A program made the translations under genes and the position numbers. The notes beneath the pieces are model-generated. The model was not told the origin of the DNA. It saw nothing but the letters and a program-made list of their open reading frames with translations, and did not search any database. Below are positions 45,535 through 58,760 of a stretch of DNA of 64,000 nucleotides, piece by piece (position 1 is the first letter of the stretch; each line of letters begins with the position of its first letter). The stretch is from positions 558,001 through 622,000 of the forward strand of contig NZ_JBEPSM010000001.1 in NCBI RefSeq assembly GCF_040548815.1, written 5' to 3'. This DNA is from Kaistia defluvii (GTDB taxonomy: Bacteria > Pseudomonadota > Alphaproteobacteria > Rhizobiales > Kaistiaceae).

Positions 45535-45900
45535 ATGGAAGACCTGTTGCGCGAATACCTTCCGATCGTCGTGTTCCTCGGGATCGCCCTCGTGATCGGT
45601 CTGGCGCTGCTGATTTCACCGTTCCTTGTCGCCTATCGCAATCCGGATCCCGAGAAGCTCTCTGCCTATGAGTGCGGCTTCAACGCCTTCGACGATGCGC
45701 GCATGAAGTTCGACGTCCGGTTCTATCTCGTCGCAATTCTGTTCATCATCTTTGATCTCGAAGTCGCCTTCCTGTTCCCGTGGGCCGTCGTGTTCGGCGA
45801 TCTCGGCTGGTTCGGCTTCTGGTCGATGATGAGCTTCCTAGCCGTGCTCACGATCGGCTTCATCTACGAATGGAAGAAGGGAGCGCTCGAATGGGATTGA
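45535..45900 (+). CDS. nuoA: NADH-quinone oxidoreductase subunit A
   Basis: A 121-residue membrane subunit (ND3) of complex I with three helices. The conserved loop Tyr-Glu-Cys-Gly-Phe ([21 protein letters not shown]) between helices 1 and 2, near residue 45, lies at the quinone-site junction, and [14 protein letters not shown] is in helix 2. It is the first gene of the nuo operon. Its 3' end overlaps the nuoB start by ten bases. Confidence 0.96.
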   Translation: MEDLLREYLPIVVFLGIALVIGLALLISPFLVAYRNPDPEKLSAYECGFNAFDDARMKFDVRFYLVAILFIIFDLEVAFLFPWAVVFGDLGWFGFWSMMSFLAVLTIGFIYEWKKGALEWD

Positions 45901-46469
45901 GCGGAACCTCTGGCACCCAGGTCGCGCAGCGGCCGAAGGGGCTTGTCGATGCGTCTGGCCGCCCGCTGGGCCATGACGATCCCTTTTTCATGGACGTCAA
46001 CAACGAGCTGGCCGACAAGGGCTTCCTGGTCGCCGCCGCTGACGACCTGATCACCTGGGCTCGTACCGGCTCGCTGATGTGGATGCAGTTCGGCCTCGCC
46101 TGCTGCGCCGTCGAGATGATGCAGGTCTCGATGCCGCGCTACGACGTCGAGCGCTTCGGCTTCGCGCCGCGCGGTTCGCCGCGCCAGTCGGACGTGATGA
46201 TCGTCGCCGGCACCTTGACCAACAAGATGGCTCCCGCCCTCCGCAAGGTCTACGACCAGATGCCGGAGCCGCGCTACGTCATCTCGATGGGCAGCTGCGC
46301 CAATGGCGGCGGCTACTATCACTATTCCTATTCGGTGGTGCGCGGCTGCGACCGCGTCGTCCCCGTCGACATCTACGTTCCGGGCTGTCCGCCGACGGCC
46401 GAGGCGCTGCTCTATGGCGTTCTGCTGCTGCAGAAGAAGATCCGCCGCACCGGCACCATCGAGCGCTGA
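45891..46469 (+). CDS. nuoB: NADH-quinone oxidoreductase subunit B
   Basis: A 192-residue peripheral subunit (PSST) that holds cluster N2, the last Fe-S centre before quinone. The ligands are the tandem Cys71-Cys72, Cys136 ([10 protein letters not shown]) and Cys166 ([11 protein letters not shown]). The N-terminal 45 residues are polar and variable. It starts at an ATG inside the nuoA end, so the two are translationally coupled. Confidence 0.97.
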   Translation: MGLSGTSGTQVAQRPKGLVDASGRPLGHDDPFFMDVNNELADKGFLVAAADDLITWARTGSLMWMQFGLACCAVEMMQVSMPRYDVERFGFAPRGSPRQSDVMIVAGTLTNKMAPALRKVYDQMPEPRYVISMGSCANGGGYYHYSYSVVRGCDRVVPVDIYVPGCPPTAEALLYGVLLLQKKIRRTGTIER

Positions 46470-46478
46470 AGGTACAGC

Positions 46479-47108
46479 ATGGAAGAGACCCTCAAAGAGC
46501 TCGGTGACTACATCGTCGCGCAGCGCGCCAGCGATGTGATCGGCTTCGAGGTCGCCTATGGCGAGCTCACCGTCACCGTCCAGCGCGACTCGATCCTCGA
46601 TCTCGTCACCTGGCTCCAGCGCGATGCCAAAACCGGCTTCATCAGCATCATCGATGTCTGCGGTGTCGACTACCCGCAGCGCGAGATGCGTTTCGACGTC
46701 GTCTATCACCTGCTGAGCCCGACGCGGAACCTCCGCATCCGGCTGAAGCTGGAGACGGATGACGTGACGCCGGTTCGCTCGATCACCTCCGTGCTTCCGG
46801 GCGCGGACTGGTTCGAGCGCGAAGCCTATGACATGTACGGCATCCTGTTCACCGGTCACCCGGACCTGCGCCGCCTGCTCACCGACTACGGCTTCGAAGG
46901 ACATCCGCTGCGCAAGGATTTTCCGCTGACCGGCTATGTCGAGGTTCGCTATGACGACCAGCAGAAGCGGGTCGTGTACGAGCCCGTCAAGCTGACGCAG
47001 GAATTCCGCGACTTTGACTTCCTCTCCCCCTGGGAAGGCACGGACTACGTGCTGCCGGGCGACGAGAAGGCCAAGGAAGCTCCCAAGCCCGAACAGAAGC
47101 CGAGCTGA
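46479..47108 (+). CDS. nuoC: NADH-quinone oxidoreductase subunit C
   Basis: A 209-residue 30-kDa peripheral subunit without cofactors, separate from NuoD as in most alphaproteobacteria. The family signature is [40 protein letters not shown] near residues 110-150. The C-terminal tail is Lys/Pro/Glu-rich. It lies nine bases after nuoB and seven before nuoD. Confidence 0.96.
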   Translation: MEETLKELGDYIVAQRASDVIGFEVAYGELTVTVQRDSILDLVTWLQRDAKTGFISIIDVCGVDYPQREMRFDVVYHLLSPTRNLRIRLKLETDDVTPVRSITSVLPGADWFEREAYDMYGILFTGHPDLRRLLTDYGFEGHPLRKDFPLTGYVEVRYDDQQKRVVYEPVKLTQEFRDFDFLSPWEGTDYVLPGDEKAKEAPKPEQKPS

Positions 47109-47115
47109 GGCACCC

Positions 47116-48306
47116 ATGGCAGAAGCCCAGGTTCGTCCATTCAATATCAACTTCGGTCCCGAGCATCCTTCCGCGCACGGCGTGCTGCGTCTGGTGCTGG
47201 AGCTCGATGGTGAAATCGTCGATCGCGTCGATCCGCATATCGGCCTGCTGCATCGCGGCACCGAGAAGCTTATCGAGACAAAGACCTATCTTCAGGCGGT
47301 GCCCTATTTCGACCGGCTCGACTATGCCGCGCCGATGAACCAGGAGCATGCCTTCGCGCTCGCCGTCGAGAAGATGCTCGAGATCGAAGTGCCGAAGCGC
47401 GGCCAGCTGATCCGTGTACTCTTCTCCGAGATGGGCCGTCTCCTGTCGCACATCCTGAATGTGACGACCTGGGCGATGGACTGTGGTGCGCTGACGCCGC
47501 CGCTCTGGGGCTTCGAGGAACGCGAAAAGCTGATGATCTTCTACGAGCGCGCCTCCGGCTCCCGGATGCACGCTGCGTATTTCCGGCCCGGCGGCGTCCA
47601 CCAGGACATCCCTGAGCAGCTCGTTCGCGATATCGGCGATTTCTGCGATCCCTATCTGCGCCGGCTCGACGATCTCGATCGTCTCGTCACGGGCAACCGC
47701 ATCTTCAAGCAGCGCAATGTCGATATCGGCGTGCTGACGCAGGAAGAGGCCTGGAATTGGGGCTATTCGGGCGTGCTGATCCGCGGCACGGGCGCCGCTT
47801 GGGATCTGCGCCGTTCGCAGCCTTACGAGTGCTATTCGGAACTCGAATTTGACATCCCGACCGGCGTGCATGGCGACAACTATGATCGCTATCTCGTCCG
47901 CATGGCGGAGATGCGCGAGTCGATCCGGATCATGAAGCAGTGCGTGAAGCGCCTGCTCGGCACCGAGAAGACCGGTCCGGTTTCCTACACCGACAACAAG
48001 ATCGTTCCGCCGAAGCGCGGCGAGATGAAGCGCTCGATGGAAGCGCTGATTCATCACTTCAAGCTCTACACCGAGGGCTACCATGTGCCCGCCGGCGAGG
48101 TGTACGCGGCCGTCGAGGCGCCGAAGGGCGAATTCGGCGTCTATCTGGTGGCGGACGGCTCGAACAAGCCGTACCGCTGCAAGATCCGCGCTCCCGGTTT
48201 CGCGCATCTCCAGTCGATGGACTTCTTGTGCCGTGGCCACATGCTGGCCGACGTCTCCGCGGTGCTGGGTTCCATCGATATCGTGTTCGGAGAGGTTGAC
48301 CGCTAA
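47116..48306 (+). CDS. nuoD: NADH-quinone oxidoreductase subunit D
   Basis: A 396-residue 49-kDa subunit that forms the quinone pocket with NuoB. The ATG at 47116 gives the typical start with [15 protein letters not shown], including the conserved His of the quinone site. Other hallmarks are [26 protein letters not shown] and the C-terminal [28 protein letters not shown]. Its TAA stop shares a base with the nuoE ATG. Confidence 0.97.
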   Translation: MAEAQVRPFNINFGPEHPSAHGVLRLVLELDGEIVDRVDPHIGLLHRGTEKLIETKTYLQAVPYFDRLDYAAPMNQEHAFALAVEKMLEIEVPKRGQLIRVLFSEMGRLLSHILNVTTWAMDCGALTPPLWGFEEREKLMIFYERASGSRMHAAYFRPGGVHQDIPEQLVRDIGDFCDPYLRRLDDLDRLVTGNRIFKQRNVDIGVLTQEEAWNWGYSGVLIRGTGAAWDLRRSQPYECYSELEFDIPTGVHGDNYDRYLVRMAEMRESIRIMKQCVKRLLGTEKTGPVSYTDNKIVPPKRGEMKRSMEALIHHFKLYTEGYHVPAGEVYAAVEAPKGEFGVYLVADGSNKPYRCKIRAPGFAHLQSMDFLCRGHMLADVSAVLGSIDIVFGEVDR

Positions 48307-49169
48307 TGTCCGTACGTCGTCTCGCATCCGAGCAGCCGCAAAGCTTCGCCATCTCGCCGGACAATCTGGCCTGGGCTGAAAAGCAGTTGCTGAAGTTCCC
48401 GGAAGGGAAGCAGGCCTCTGCCGTCATTCCGCTGCTCTGGCGCATTCAGGAGCAGGAAGGCTGGGTGTCGGAACCCGCGATCCGTTGGGTCGGCGAGTTC
48501 CTCGACATGCCCTATATCCGCGTCCTCGAGGTTGCCACCTTCTACACGATGTTTCTGCTGGCCCCGGTCGGCAAGAAGGCGCACATCCAGGTCTGCGGCA
48601 CCACGCCGTGCATGCTGCGTGGCGCCAACAAGCTGATCGACCGCTGCCGCGAGCGCATCCATCCCGAGCCGTTCCACGTCTCGGCCGATGGCAATCTGTC
48701 GTGGGAAGAAGTCGAGTGCCTAGGCGCCTGCGTGAACGCTCCGATGCTGCAGATCGTGCCGGATACCTACGAAGATCTGACGGTTGAGACCCTCGACAAG
48801 CTGATCGACGACATCCAGGCCGACCGGCCGATCAAGCCCGGTCCGCAAATCGAGCGCCATCATTCGGCGCCCGTCGGTGGCTTCCGCGCGCTGACGACCC
48901 CGGAACTCTATGACGGATCGATGGTCGGCCAGGGCGCCGGCCTGGCGGCAGCCCGCGAGGCGATCGCCGCCCGCGCAGCCGCTGCCGAGGAAGCCGCCCG
49001 CGCCGCAGCCAATCCCGCTCCCGTCGACAATAAGCCTGCCGAGCCGCCCGTTGCTCCCGCCGTCAAGGCGCAGGGCGAGGCCGACAAGGAAAAGGTTCCC
49101 AATCAGGTCAACCAGACCGTACCGGCGTCGGACCCTGCCGTCCGCCCGGACGCGGGCAAGAAAGAGTAG
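48306..49169 (+). CDS. nuoE: NADH-quinone oxidoreductase subunit E, with C-terminal extension
   Basis: A 287-residue 24-kDa subunit. The thioredoxin-like domain (residues about 15-175) carries the four ligands of cluster N1a: Cys97, Cys102, Cys138 and Cys142. From about residue 205 there is a long low-complexity Ala/Pro/Lys/Glu tail ([20 protein letters not shown] and onward), absent from the roughly 166-residue E. coli protein. Rhizobial relatives often carry such tails. Its role is unknown. Confidence 0.95.
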   Translation: MSVRRLASEQPQSFAISPDNLAWAEKQLLKFPEGKQASAVIPLLWRIQEQEGWVSEPAIRWVGEFLDMPYIRVLEVATFYTMFLLAPVGKKAHIQVCGTTPCMLRGANKLIDRCRERIHPEPFHVSADGNLSWEEVECLGACVNAPMLQIVPDTYEDLTVETLDKLIDDIQADRPIKPGPQIERHHSAPVGGFRALTTPELYDGSMVGQGAGLAAAREAIAARAAAAEEAARAAANPAPVDNKPAEPPVAPAVKAQGEADKEKVPNQVNQTVPASDPAVRPDAGKKE

Positions 49170-49180
49170 AGGGGCGGACG

Positions 49181-50488
49181 ATGCTTTCGGACAAAGACCG
49201 CATCTTCACGAATATCTACGGTCATCATGACTGGGGCCTGCAGGGCGCGCTGAAGCGCGGCTCGTGGGATGGCACCAAGACCATCCTCGAGGCTGGACGC
49301 GACTGGATCGTCGACCAGATGAAGGCCTCGGGCCTGCGCGGCCGTGGCGGCGCCGGTTTCCCGACTGGCCTGAAATGGTCGTTCATGCCCAAGCAGAACG
49401 ACGGCCGGCCGCACTACCTCGTCATCAATGCCGATGAATCCGAGCCGGGTACCTGCAAGGATCGCGAGATCCTGCGCCACGACCCGCACCATCTCGTCGA
49501 AGGCGCGCTGATTGCCGGCTTCGCGATGGGCGCCCATGTCGCCTACATCTATGTGCGCGGTGAATTCATCCGCGAGCGCGAGCATCTGCAGGCCGCCATC
49601 GACCAGGCCTATGACGCGCGCCTGATCGGCAAGAACAACGTCCATGGCTGGGACATGGACATCTATGTCGCCCATGGCGCCGGCGCCTATATCTGCGGCG
49701 AAGAGACGGCTCTGCTCGAAAGCCTTGAAGGCAAGAAGGGCCAGCCGCGCCTCAAGCCGCCGTTCCCGGCGAATGTCGGCCTCTATGGCTGCCCCACGAC
49801 GGTCAACAACGTCGAGAGCATCGCGGTCGCCCCGACCATCCTGCGTCGCGGTCCAGCCTGGTTCTCCTCGATCGGTCGCGCCAACAATGTCGGCACCAAG
49901 CTGTTCGGCATCTCCGGCCATGTGAACACCCCCTGCATCGTCGAAGAGGCGATGGGCATCCCGTTCAAGGAATTGATCGAGAAGCATGGCGGCGGCATTC
50001 GCGGCGGCTGGGATAATCTGAAGGCGATCATCCCCGGCGGCGCTTCCTGCCCGATCATCCCGGCCGACCAGTGCGAAGACCTGATCATGGACTTCGACGG
50101 CACCCGCGCCGTGAAGTCGAGCTTCGGCACGGCCGGCGTGCTCGTCATGGACAAGTCGACCGACGTCATCCGCGCCATCGCCCGCATCGCTTACTTCTTC
50201 AAGCATGAGAGCTGCGGCCAGTGCACGCCGTGCCGCGAAGGCACCGGCTGGATGTGGCGCGTGATCGACCGCATGGCGCGCGGCGAAGCCGAGAAGCGCG
50301 AAATCGACATGCTCCTCCAGGTCACGACCCAGGTCGAAGGCCACACGATCTGCGCGCTCGGCGACGCCGCGGCTTGGCCCATCCAGGGCCTGATCCGGCA
50401 TTTCCGGCACGAGATCGAGGAGCGGATCGACCTCTATTCCCGCAACCCAAGGCCGGTCGAACGGCAGATGATGGAAGCGGCGGAGTAA
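49181..50488 (+). CDS. nuoF: NADH-quinone oxidoreductase subunit F
   Basis: A 435-residue 51-kDa subunit that oxidises NADH at FMN and passes electrons to cluster N3. The FMN/NADH-binding glycine loop is [16 protein letters not shown] near residue 50, with [16 protein letters not shown] in the middle. The [4Fe-4S] ligands are Cys345, Cys348 and Cys351 ([11 protein letters not shown]), and a later Cys lies in [16 protein letters not shown] upstream serves as the ribosome binding site. Confidence 0.97.
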   Translation: MLSDKDRIFTNIYGHHDWGLQGALKRGSWDGTKTILEAGRDWIVDQMKASGLRGRGGAGFPTGLKWSFMPKQNDGRPHYLVINADESEPGTCKDREILRHDPHHLVEGALIAGFAMGAHVAYIYVRGEFIREREHLQAAIDQAYDARLIGKNNVHGWDMDIYVAHGAGAYICGEETALLESLEGKKGQPRLKPPFPANVGLYGCPTTVNNVESIAVAPTILRRGPAWFSSIGRANNVGTKLFGISGHVNTPCIVEEAMGIPFKELIEKHGGGIRGGWDNLKAIIPGGASCPIIPADQCEDLIMDFDGTRAVKSSFGTAGVLVMDKSTDVIRAIARIAYFFKHESCGQCTPCREGTGWMWRVIDRMARGEAEKREIDMLLQVTTQVEGHTICALGDAAAWPIQGLIRHFRHEIEERIDLYSRNPRPVERQMMEAAE

Positions 50489-50491
50489 ATC

Positions 50492-52585
50492 ATGGCCAAG
50501 ATCATCGTTGACGGCATCGAAGTCGACGTTCCGCCGGACTACACGCTGCTGCAGGCGGCGGAAGCCGCGGGCGCCGAAGTGCCGCGTTTCTGCTTCCACG
50601 AGCGTCTGTCGATCGCCGGCAATTGCCGCATGTGCCTCGTCGAGGTGAAGGGCGGACCGCCAAAGCCGACCGCTTCCTGCGCCATGAATGTGCGCGACCT
50701 GCGTCCGGGCCCGAACGGCGAGCCGCCGGTCATGCTCACCAAGTCGCCTATGGTGAAGAAGGCACGCGAAGGCGTGATGGAGTTCCTGCTGATCAACCAC
50801 CCGCTGGATTGCCCGATCTGCGATCAGGGCGGCGAGTGCGATCTGCAAGACCAGGCCATGGCCTATGGCGTGGACAAGAACCGTTTCGCCGAGAACAAGC
50901 GCGCCGTCGAAGACAAGCATATCGGCCCGCTGGTGAAGACCTCGATGAACCGCTGCATTCATTGCACGCGTTGCGTCCGCTTCACCACGGAAGTGGCGGG
51001 CATATCCGAGCTCGGCCTGATCGGCCGCGGCGAGGACGCCGAGATCACGACCTATCTCGAGAAGGCGCTTTCGTCGGAGCTGCAGGGCAACGTCATCGAC
51101 CTTTGCCCGGTCGGCGCGCTGACCTCCAAGCCCTATGCCTTCCAGGCCCGTCCCTGGGAGCTGACCAAGACCGAGTCGATCGACGTCATGGACGCCGTCG
51201 GTTCGAACATCCGCGTCGACACGCGCGGCCGCGAAGTGATGCGCGTGCTGCCCCGCCTCAACGAGGCGGTCAATGAAGAGTGGATCTCGGACAAGACGCG
51301 CTTCATCTGGGACGGTCTGCGCACGCAGCGCCTCGACCGTCCGTATCTGCGCGTCGACGGTCGCCTAAAGCCGGTTTCCTGGGCTGAGGCCTTCGCCGCC
51401 ATCGCCGACCGCGTCAACGCAACCTCGGGTTCGAAGATCGGCGCCATCGCCGGTGATCTGGCGGCCGTCGAAGAGCTCTATGCTCTGAAGGCGCTGATCG
51501 GTTCGCTGGGCTCCGCTAATCTCGACGCCCGCCAGGATGGCGCGAAGCTCGATCCGGCGCTGGGCCGTGCGAGCTACCTGTTCAACCCGACCATCGCCGG
51601 CATTGAGCAGGCGGACGCGATCCTCATCGTCGGCGCCAATCCGCGCAAGGAAGCGTCGGTGCTGAACGCGCGGATCCGCAAGCGCTGGCGCGCCGGCAAT
51701 GTGCGCATCGGCGTCGTCGGTGAGCATGTCGACCTGACCTACCCGTATGACTACCTCGGCGCCGGTCCCGAGACCCTCGGCGAGATCGCAGCCGGCAAGG
51801 GCGCGTTCGGCGAGATCCTCGCCAACGCCAAGCGGCCGATCGTCATCGTCGGGCAGGGCGCTCTCGCCCGCGACGACGGCAAGGCCGTGCTGGCCGCAGC
51901 CGCTGCCATCGCTTCGGCTCCGGGTCGTGACGAAGGTTGGAACGGCCTGGCCGTGCTGCACACCGCCGCTTCGCGCGTCGGCGCCCTCGACGTCGGCTTC
52001 GTCCCGGCTGAAGGCGGACTGGATGTCGCCGGCATGGTTTCCGCCGCAGGGCAGGGCGCGCTTGACGTACTCTTCCTGCTCGGCGCCGACGAGATCGACA
52101 CCTCGAGCCTCGGCTCGGCCTTCGTCGTCTATATCGGCACCCATGGCGACGCGGGGGCCCACCGCGCCGATGTCATCCTGCCGGGAGCGGCCTATACCGA
52201 GAAGTCCGGCACCTTCGTCAATACCGAGGGCCGCGTGCAGATCGCCAACCGGGCCGGCTTCCCGCCCGGCGACGCGCGCGAGGACTGGGCCATTCTTCGT
52301 GCCCTGTCCGACGTGCTCGGCCACAAGCTGCCCTTCGACTCGCTCGGCGAACTGCGCAGGGCGCTCTATGCGGCCCATCCGCATCTCGCAGCCGTCGACA
52401 CGGTCCGCGCCGGCGATTTCGCCGACGTGGCGGCGCTGGCTTCGGCTGGCGGCTCGCTCGGCTGGGCGGCTTTCGCCAATCCGATCCATGATTTCTACCT
52501 GACCAACCCGATCGCCCGCGCCTCCGCCATCATGGCGGAATGCTCGGCGCTCGCGGCCGGCCAGCTTGCCGCTGCTGCGGAGTGA
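50492..52585 (+). CDS. nuoG: NADH-quinone oxidoreductase subunit G
   Basis: A 697-residue 75-kDa subunit. The N-terminal ferredoxin-like domain has the [2Fe-2S] N1b cysteines ([24 protein letters not shown]). It is followed by the His/Cys N5 cluster ([17 protein letters not shown]) and the N4 cluster ([12 protein letters not shown]). The rest is the molybdopterin-oxidoreductase-like domain without cofactor. The length matches mitochondrial-type (alphaproteobacterial) NuoG rather than the longer E. coli form. Confidence 0.97.
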   Translation: MAKIIVDGIEVDVPPDYTLLQAAEAAGAEVPRFCFHERLSIAGNCRMCLVEVKGGPPKPTASCAMNVRDLRPGPNGEPPVMLTKSPMVKKAREGVMEFLLINHPLDCPICDQGGECDLQDQAMAYGVDKNRFAENKRAVEDKHIGPLVKTSMNRCIHCTRCVRFTTEVAGISELGLIGRGEDAEITTYLEKALSSELQGNVIDLCPVGALTSKPYAFQARPWELTKTESIDVMDAVGSNIRVDTRGREVMRVLPRLNEAVNEEWISDKTRFIWDGLRTQRLDRPYLRVDGRLKPVSWAEAFAAIADRVNATSGSKIGAIAGDLAAVEELYALKALIGSLGSANLDARQDGAKLDPALGRASYLFNPTIAGIEQADAILIVGANPRKEASVLNARIRKRWRAGNVRIGVVGEHVDLTYPYDYLGAGPETLGEIAAGKGAFGEILANAKRPIVIVGQGALARDDGKAVLAAAAAIASAPGRDEGWNGLAVLHTAASRVGALDVGFVPAEGGLDVAGMVSAAGQGALDVLFLLGADEIDTSSLGSAFVVYIGTHGDAGAHRADVILPGAAYTEKSGTFVNTEGRVQIANRAGFPPGDAREDWAILRALSDVLGHKLPFDSLGELRRALYAAHPHLAAVDTVRAGDFADVAALASAGGSLGWAAFANPIHDFYLTNPIARASAIMAECSALAAGQLAAAAE

Positions 52586-52592
52586 GGCGGGA

Positions 52593-53639
52593 ATGAACGG
52601 CTTCGTCGAAAACTACCTCATCCCTGGCGCGATCATGGTCGGGCAGAGCCTGCTTGTGCTCGTGCTTCTGCTGGTCTTCATCGCCTATGTCCTGCTTGCC
52701 GACCGCAAGATCTGGGCGGCGGTGCAGATGCGTCGCGGCCCGAACGTGGTCGGCGCCTTCGGCCTGTTCCAGTCCTTCGCGGATCTGCTGAAGTTCGTCC
52801 TGAAGGAGCCGGTCATTCCGTCCGGTGCCAACAAGGGCATCTTCCTGCTCGCGCCGCTCGTCACGGTGACTCTGGCGCTCGCCGGCTGGGCGGTGATCCC
52901 GTTCAATTTCGGCTGGGTGATCGCCAACCTCAATGTGGGCGTGCTCTACCTGCTGGCGATCTCGTCGCTCGGCGTGTACGGCGTCATCATGGGCGGCTGG
53001 GCTTCGAACTCGAAGTACCCGTTCCTGTCGTCGCTGCGCGCCGCCGCCCAGATGGTCTCCTATGAAGTCTCGATCGGCTTCGTGATCGTCACCGTGCTGC
53101 TCTGCGTCGGTTCGCTGAACCTCACCGACATCGTCATGTCGCAGCAGACGGGTCTCGGAACCAAGCTTGGCCTGCCGGGGAGCTTCCTCGACTGGTACTG
53201 GCTCGCGCTGCTGCCGATGTTCGTGATCTTCTTCATCTCGGCGCTGGCGGAAACCAACCGTCCTCCCTTCGATCTCGTCGAAGCGGAATCCGAGCTCGTC
53301 GCCGGCTTCATGTCGGAATATGGCTCGACCCCGTACATGATGTTCATGCTCGGCGAGTACGCATCGATCTGCCTGATGTGCGCCATGACGACCATCCTGT
53401 TCCTGGGAGGCTGGTTGCCGCCGGTGAACGTCGCGCCCTTCACCTGGGTGCCGGGCATCGTCTGGTTCGTGCTGAAGGGCTCTCTGGTCTTCTTCATGTT
53501 CTCGATGGTGAAGGCCTTCGTGCCGCGCTACCGCTACGACCAGCTGATGCGTCTGGGCTGGAAGGTATTCCTGCCGATCTCGCTGGGCATGGTCGTTGTG
53601 GTCGCCGTTGTTCTGCAGACCATGGGATGGGCACCGTGA
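52593..53639 (+). CDS. nuoH: NADH-quinone oxidoreductase subunit H
   Basis: A 348-residue membrane subunit (ND1) with eight or nine helices that lines the quinone tunnel. The ATG at 52593 with GAGGCGGGA upstream is chosen over one nine codons earlier inside nuoG. Signatures are [29 protein letters not shown] and the acidic loop [23 protein letters not shown] near residue 220. Its stop overlaps the nuoI start (TGATG). Confidence 0.97.
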   Translation: MNGFVENYLIPGAIMVGQSLLVLVLLLVFIAYVLLADRKIWAAVQMRRGPNVVGAFGLFQSFADLLKFVLKEPVIPSGANKGIFLLAPLVTVTLALAGWAVIPFNFGWVIANLNVGVLYLLAISSLGVYGVIMGGWASNSKYPFLSSLRAAAQMVSYEVSIGFVIVTVLLCVGSLNLTDIVMSQQTGLGTKLGLPGSFLDWYWLALLPMFVIFFISALAETNRPPFDLVEAESELVAGFMSEYGSTPYMMFMLGEYASICLMCAMTTILFLGGWLPPVNVAPFTWVPGIVWFVLKGSLVFFMFSMVKAFVPRYRYDQLMRLGWKVFLPISLGMVVVVAVVLQTMGWAP

Positions 53640-54127
53640 TGCGCCTCGACCAGACCGCCAAGTCGATCTTCCTGACGGAATTCGTGTCCGCCTTCTTCCT
53701 GGCGATGCGCTATTTCTTTGCGCCGAAGAAGACCGTGAACTATCCGTTCGAGAAGGGGGCGCTGAGCCCGCGCTTCCGCGGCGAGCATGCGCTGCGCCGC
53801 TATCCGAACGGTGAAGAGCGCTGCATCGCCTGCAAGCTGTGCGAGGCCATCTGCCCCGCCCAGGCGATCACGATCGAGGCCGGCCCGCGCCGCAATGACG
53901 GCACGCGCCGGACCACGCGCTACGACATCGACATGGTGAAGTGCATCTATTGCGGCTTCTGCCAGGAAGCATGCCCTGTCGACGCCATCGTCGAGGGACC
54001 GAATTTCGAGTTCGCGACGGAAACGCGCGAGGAGCTCTACTACGACAAGGAAAAGCTTCTCGCGAATGGCGACCGGTGGGAGCGCGAGATCGCGCAGAAT
54101 ATCAGCATGGACGCACCCTACCGCTAG
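53639..54127 (+). CDS. nuoI: NADH-quinone oxidoreductase subunit I
   Basis: A 162-residue peripheral subunit (TYKY) carrying clusters N6a and N6b. Two ferredoxin motifs are visible: Cys62-x2-65-x2-68-x3-72 ([12 protein letters not shown]) and Cys102-x2-105-x2-108-x3-112 ([12 protein letters not shown]). The N-terminal amphipathic helix ([15 protein letters not shown]) attaches it to the membrane arm. The start codon overlaps nuoH. Confidence 0.97.
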   Translation: MRLDQTAKSIFLTEFVSAFFLAMRYFFAPKKTVNYPFEKGALSPRFRGEHALRRYPNGEERCIACKLCEAICPAQAITIEAGPRRNDGTRRTTRYDIDMVKCIYCGFCQEACPVDAIVEGPNFEFATETREELYYDKEKLLANGDRWEREIAQNISMDAPYR

Positions 54128-54196
54128 GCGGGGTGTGGTTCCGACGCAATTTTGGAGGGATGCCGCGGCTTGCCGCGCTGTCCGAGGGCACGGATC

Positions 54197-54805
54197 ATGA
54201 TCCTGCATACCATTTTCTTTTATCTGTTTTCGGGCATCACCATCGCCTCGGCGCTGATGGTGATCTCGTCGCGTAATCCCGTGCACTCCGTGCTCTTCCT
54301 GATCCTCGCCTTCTTCAATGCGGCCGGCCTCTTCGTGATGCTGGGCGCGGAGTTCCTGGCGATGATGCTGGTGGTGGTCTATGTCGGCGCCGTCGCGGTG
54401 CTGTTCCTGTTCGTCGTCATGATGCTCGACGTGGACTTCACGGAACTGCGCCAGGGCTTCCTGCAGTATCTGCCGGTGGGCGGGCTGATCGGCGTCGTGT
54501 TGCTGGCCGAGCTGTTGATCGTGCTGAGCGGCTGGGCCTTCGCGCCCAATGTCGCCGGCAACCCGGTCCAGCCCATCCCGGACATGGCGCAGATTTCCAA
54601 TACGGAAGCGATCGGGCGGCTGCTCTACACCCACTACATCTTCTTCTTCCAGATCGCCGGCTTCGTGCTGCTGGTGGCTATGATCGGCGCCATCGTGCTG
54701 ACGTTGCGCCACAAGCCGCGGGTCAAGCGGCAGAACATCGCCGACCAGGTCGCGCGGACGCAGAAAGTCGAACTGCACTCCGTCGAGCCCGGCAAGGGCA
54801 TCTGA
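54197..54805 (+). CDS. nuoJ: NADH-quinone oxidoreductase subunit J
   Basis: A 202-residue membrane subunit (ND6) with five helices. The ATG at 54197 is chosen (upstream codons are polar and lack support). Signatures are NPVHSVLFLILAFFNAAGLFV and the conserved helix-3 segment AEFLAMMLVVVYVGAVAVLFLFVVMML. A 69-base gap separates it from nuoI, the largest gap in the operon but one without a visible promoter. Confidence 0.96.
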   Translation: MILHTIFFYLFSGITIASALMVISSRNPVHSVLFLILAFFNAAGLFVMLGAEFLAMMLVVVYVGAVAVLFLFVVMMLDVDFTELRQGFLQYLPVGGLIGVVLLAELLIVLSGWAFAPNVAGNPVQPIPDMAQISNTEAIGRLLYTHYIFFFQIAGFVLLVAMIGAIVLTLRHKPRVKRQNIADQVARTQKVELHSVEPGKGI

Positions 54806-54826
54806 GCGAGAGACGAGGAACACCCC

Positions 54827-55135
54827 ATGGCAATTGGTCTCTCCCATTATCTGTCGGTCGCGGCGATCCTGTTCACGATCGGCGTGTTCGGCATCTTCCT
54901 GAACCGGAAGAACGTGATCGTCATCCTGATGTCGGTCGAGCTGATCCTGCTCGCCGTCAATCTCAACTTCGTCGCGTTCTCGTCCTTCCTGGGCGATCTC
55001 GTCGGGCAGGTCTTCGCGCTCCTGGTCTTGACCGTCGCGGCCGCTGAATCGGCCATCGGCCTTGCCATCCTCGTCGTCTACTTCCGCAACCGTGGCTCGA
55101 TCGCGGTGGAAGACATCAACATGATGAAGGGCTGA
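54827..55135 (+). CDS. nuoK: NADH-quinone oxidoreductase subunit K
   Basis: A 102-residue membrane subunit (ND4L) with three helices. It contains the conserved helix-2 Glu ([18 protein letters not shown]) and helix-3 Glu ([19 protein letters not shown]) that relay charge between the quinone site and the antiporter-like subunits. GAGGA precedes the ATG. Confidence 0.97.
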   Translation: MAIGLSHYLSVAAILFTIGVFGIFLNRKNVIVILMSVELILLAVNLNFVAFSSFLGDLVGQVFALLVLTVAAAESAIGLAILVVYFRNRGSIAVEDINMMKG

Positions 55136-55143
55136 GGCCTGCC

Positions 55144-57222
<2,079 letters not shown>

Positions 57223-57232
57223 GGGGTTTTAG

Positions 57233-58744
57233 ATGACTGACTGGCCGATCCTCTCGACCGTTACCTTCCTGCCAACGGTCGGCGCACTCCTGCTTCTGCT
57301 GATCCGCGGCGACGACGCCGCGGCGCGGCGCAACGTCTATTGGATCTCCCTCTGGACCACGATCGTCACCTTCCTGGTGTCGATCCTGATCTGGGTCGAT
57401 TTCGACAATTCGAGCGCCGGCTTCCAGTTCGTCGAGCGCAGCGAATGGCTCGGCGGCAAGATCTCCTATTCGATGGGCGTCGATGGCATCTCGATGCTGT
57501 TCGTCATCCTGACGACCTTCCTGATGCCGGCTTGCATCGTGGCGTCCAAATACTCCGTGAAGATCCGCTTCAAGGAGTACATGATCGCCTTCCTCGTGCT
57601 CGAAACGCTGATGATCGGCGTGTTCTGCGCGATGGACCTGTTCCTGTTCTACGTCTTCTTCGAAGCCGGCCTGATCCCGATGTTCCTGATCATCGGCGTC
57701 TGGGGTGGTCAGCGGCGCGTCTATGCGGCGTTCAAGTTCTTCCTCTACACGCTGCTCGGCTCGGTGCTGATGCTGCTCGCCATCATGGCGATGTACTGGC
57801 AGGCCGGCACGACGGACATCCCGACGCTGCTCGACCACCAGTTCCCGGCCTCGATGCAGACCTGGCTGTGGCTCGCCTTCTTCGCCTCCTTCGCGGTGAA
57901 GATGCCGATGTGGCCGGTGCACACCTGGTTGCCGGATGCACACGTCGAGGCACCGACCGCAGGCTCGGTCATCCTGGCCGGCGTGCTGCTGAAGATGGGC
58001 GGCTACGGCTTCCTGCGCTTCTCGCTGCCGATGTTCCCGATCGCCTCGGCCGATTTCGCGCCGATGATCTACACGCTCTCCGTCATCGCCATCATCTACA
58101 CCTCGCTGGTGGCCCTCGTTCAGACGGACATGAAGAAGCTGATCGCCTACTCGTCGGTCGCCCACATGGGCTACGTAACGATGGGCATCTTCACGATGAA
58201 CGCCCAGGGCGTCGAAGGCGCGATCTTCCAGATGCTGTCGCACGGCATCGTCTCGGGCGCGCTCTTCCTCTGCGTCGGCGTCATCTACGACCGGATGCAC
58301 ACCCGCGAGATCGCGGCCTATGGCGGCCTCGTCAACCGGATGCCCTTCTACGCGACGGCCTTCCTCGTCTTCACCATGGCGAATGTCGGCCTGCCGGGTA
58401 CCAGCGGCTTCGTCGGCGAGTTCATGGTCCTGATCGGCGTCTTCCGCGCCAACACCTGGGTCGCAGCCTTCGCCACCTCCGGCGTCATCCTGTCGGCAAG
58501 CTACGGCCTGTGGCTCTACCGCAAGGTGATCATGGGTGCGCTGGACAAGGCGAACCTTAAGTCGATGTTCGACCTGTCGCGTCGCGAGATCGCCATTCTC
58601 GTTCCGCTGGTCGTGCTGACGATCTTCTTCGGCGTCTATCCGACGCCCGTCTTCAACGTGACGGGGCAGGCGGTCGACAAGCTGATCACCAACTATCAGG
58701 CCGCGCTCTCCGCTGCCGGCAAGCTCGCGCTGGCAGCGCAGTGA
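57233..58744 (+). CDS. nuoM: NADH-quinone oxidoreductase subunit M
   Basis: A 503-residue antiporter-like subunit (ND4) with about 14 helices. Signatures are [21 protein letters not shown] (key Glu near residue 145), [40 protein letters not shown] (Lys of the channel) and [15 protein letters not shown]. Spacing is ten bases after nuoL and 16 before nuoN. Confidence 0.97.
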   Translation: MTDWPILSTVTFLPTVGALLLLLIRGDDAAARRNVYWISLWTTIVTFLVSILIWVDFDNSSAGFQFVERSEWLGGKISYSMGVDGISMLFVILTTFLMPACIVASKYSVKIRFKEYMIAFLVLETLMIGVFCAMDLFLFYVFFEAGLIPMFLIIGVWGGQRRVYAAFKFFLYTLLGSVLMLLAIMAMYWQAGTTDIPTLLDHQFPASMQTWLWLAFFASFAVKMPMWPVHTWLPDAHVEAPTAGSVILAGVLLKMGGYGFLRFSLPMFPIASADFAPMIYTLSVIAIIYTSLVALVQTDMKKLIAYSSVAHMGYVTMGIFTMNAQGVEGAIFQMLSHGIVSGALFLCVGVIYDRMHTREIAAYGGLVNRMPFYATAFLVFTMANVGLPGTSGFVGEFMVLIGVFRANTWVAAFATSGVILSASYGLWLYRKVIMGALDKANLKSMFDLSRREIAILVPLVVLTIFFGVYPTPVFNVTGQAVDKLITNYQAALSAAGKLALAAQ

Positions 58745-58760
58745 GGAACACGGACAGATC

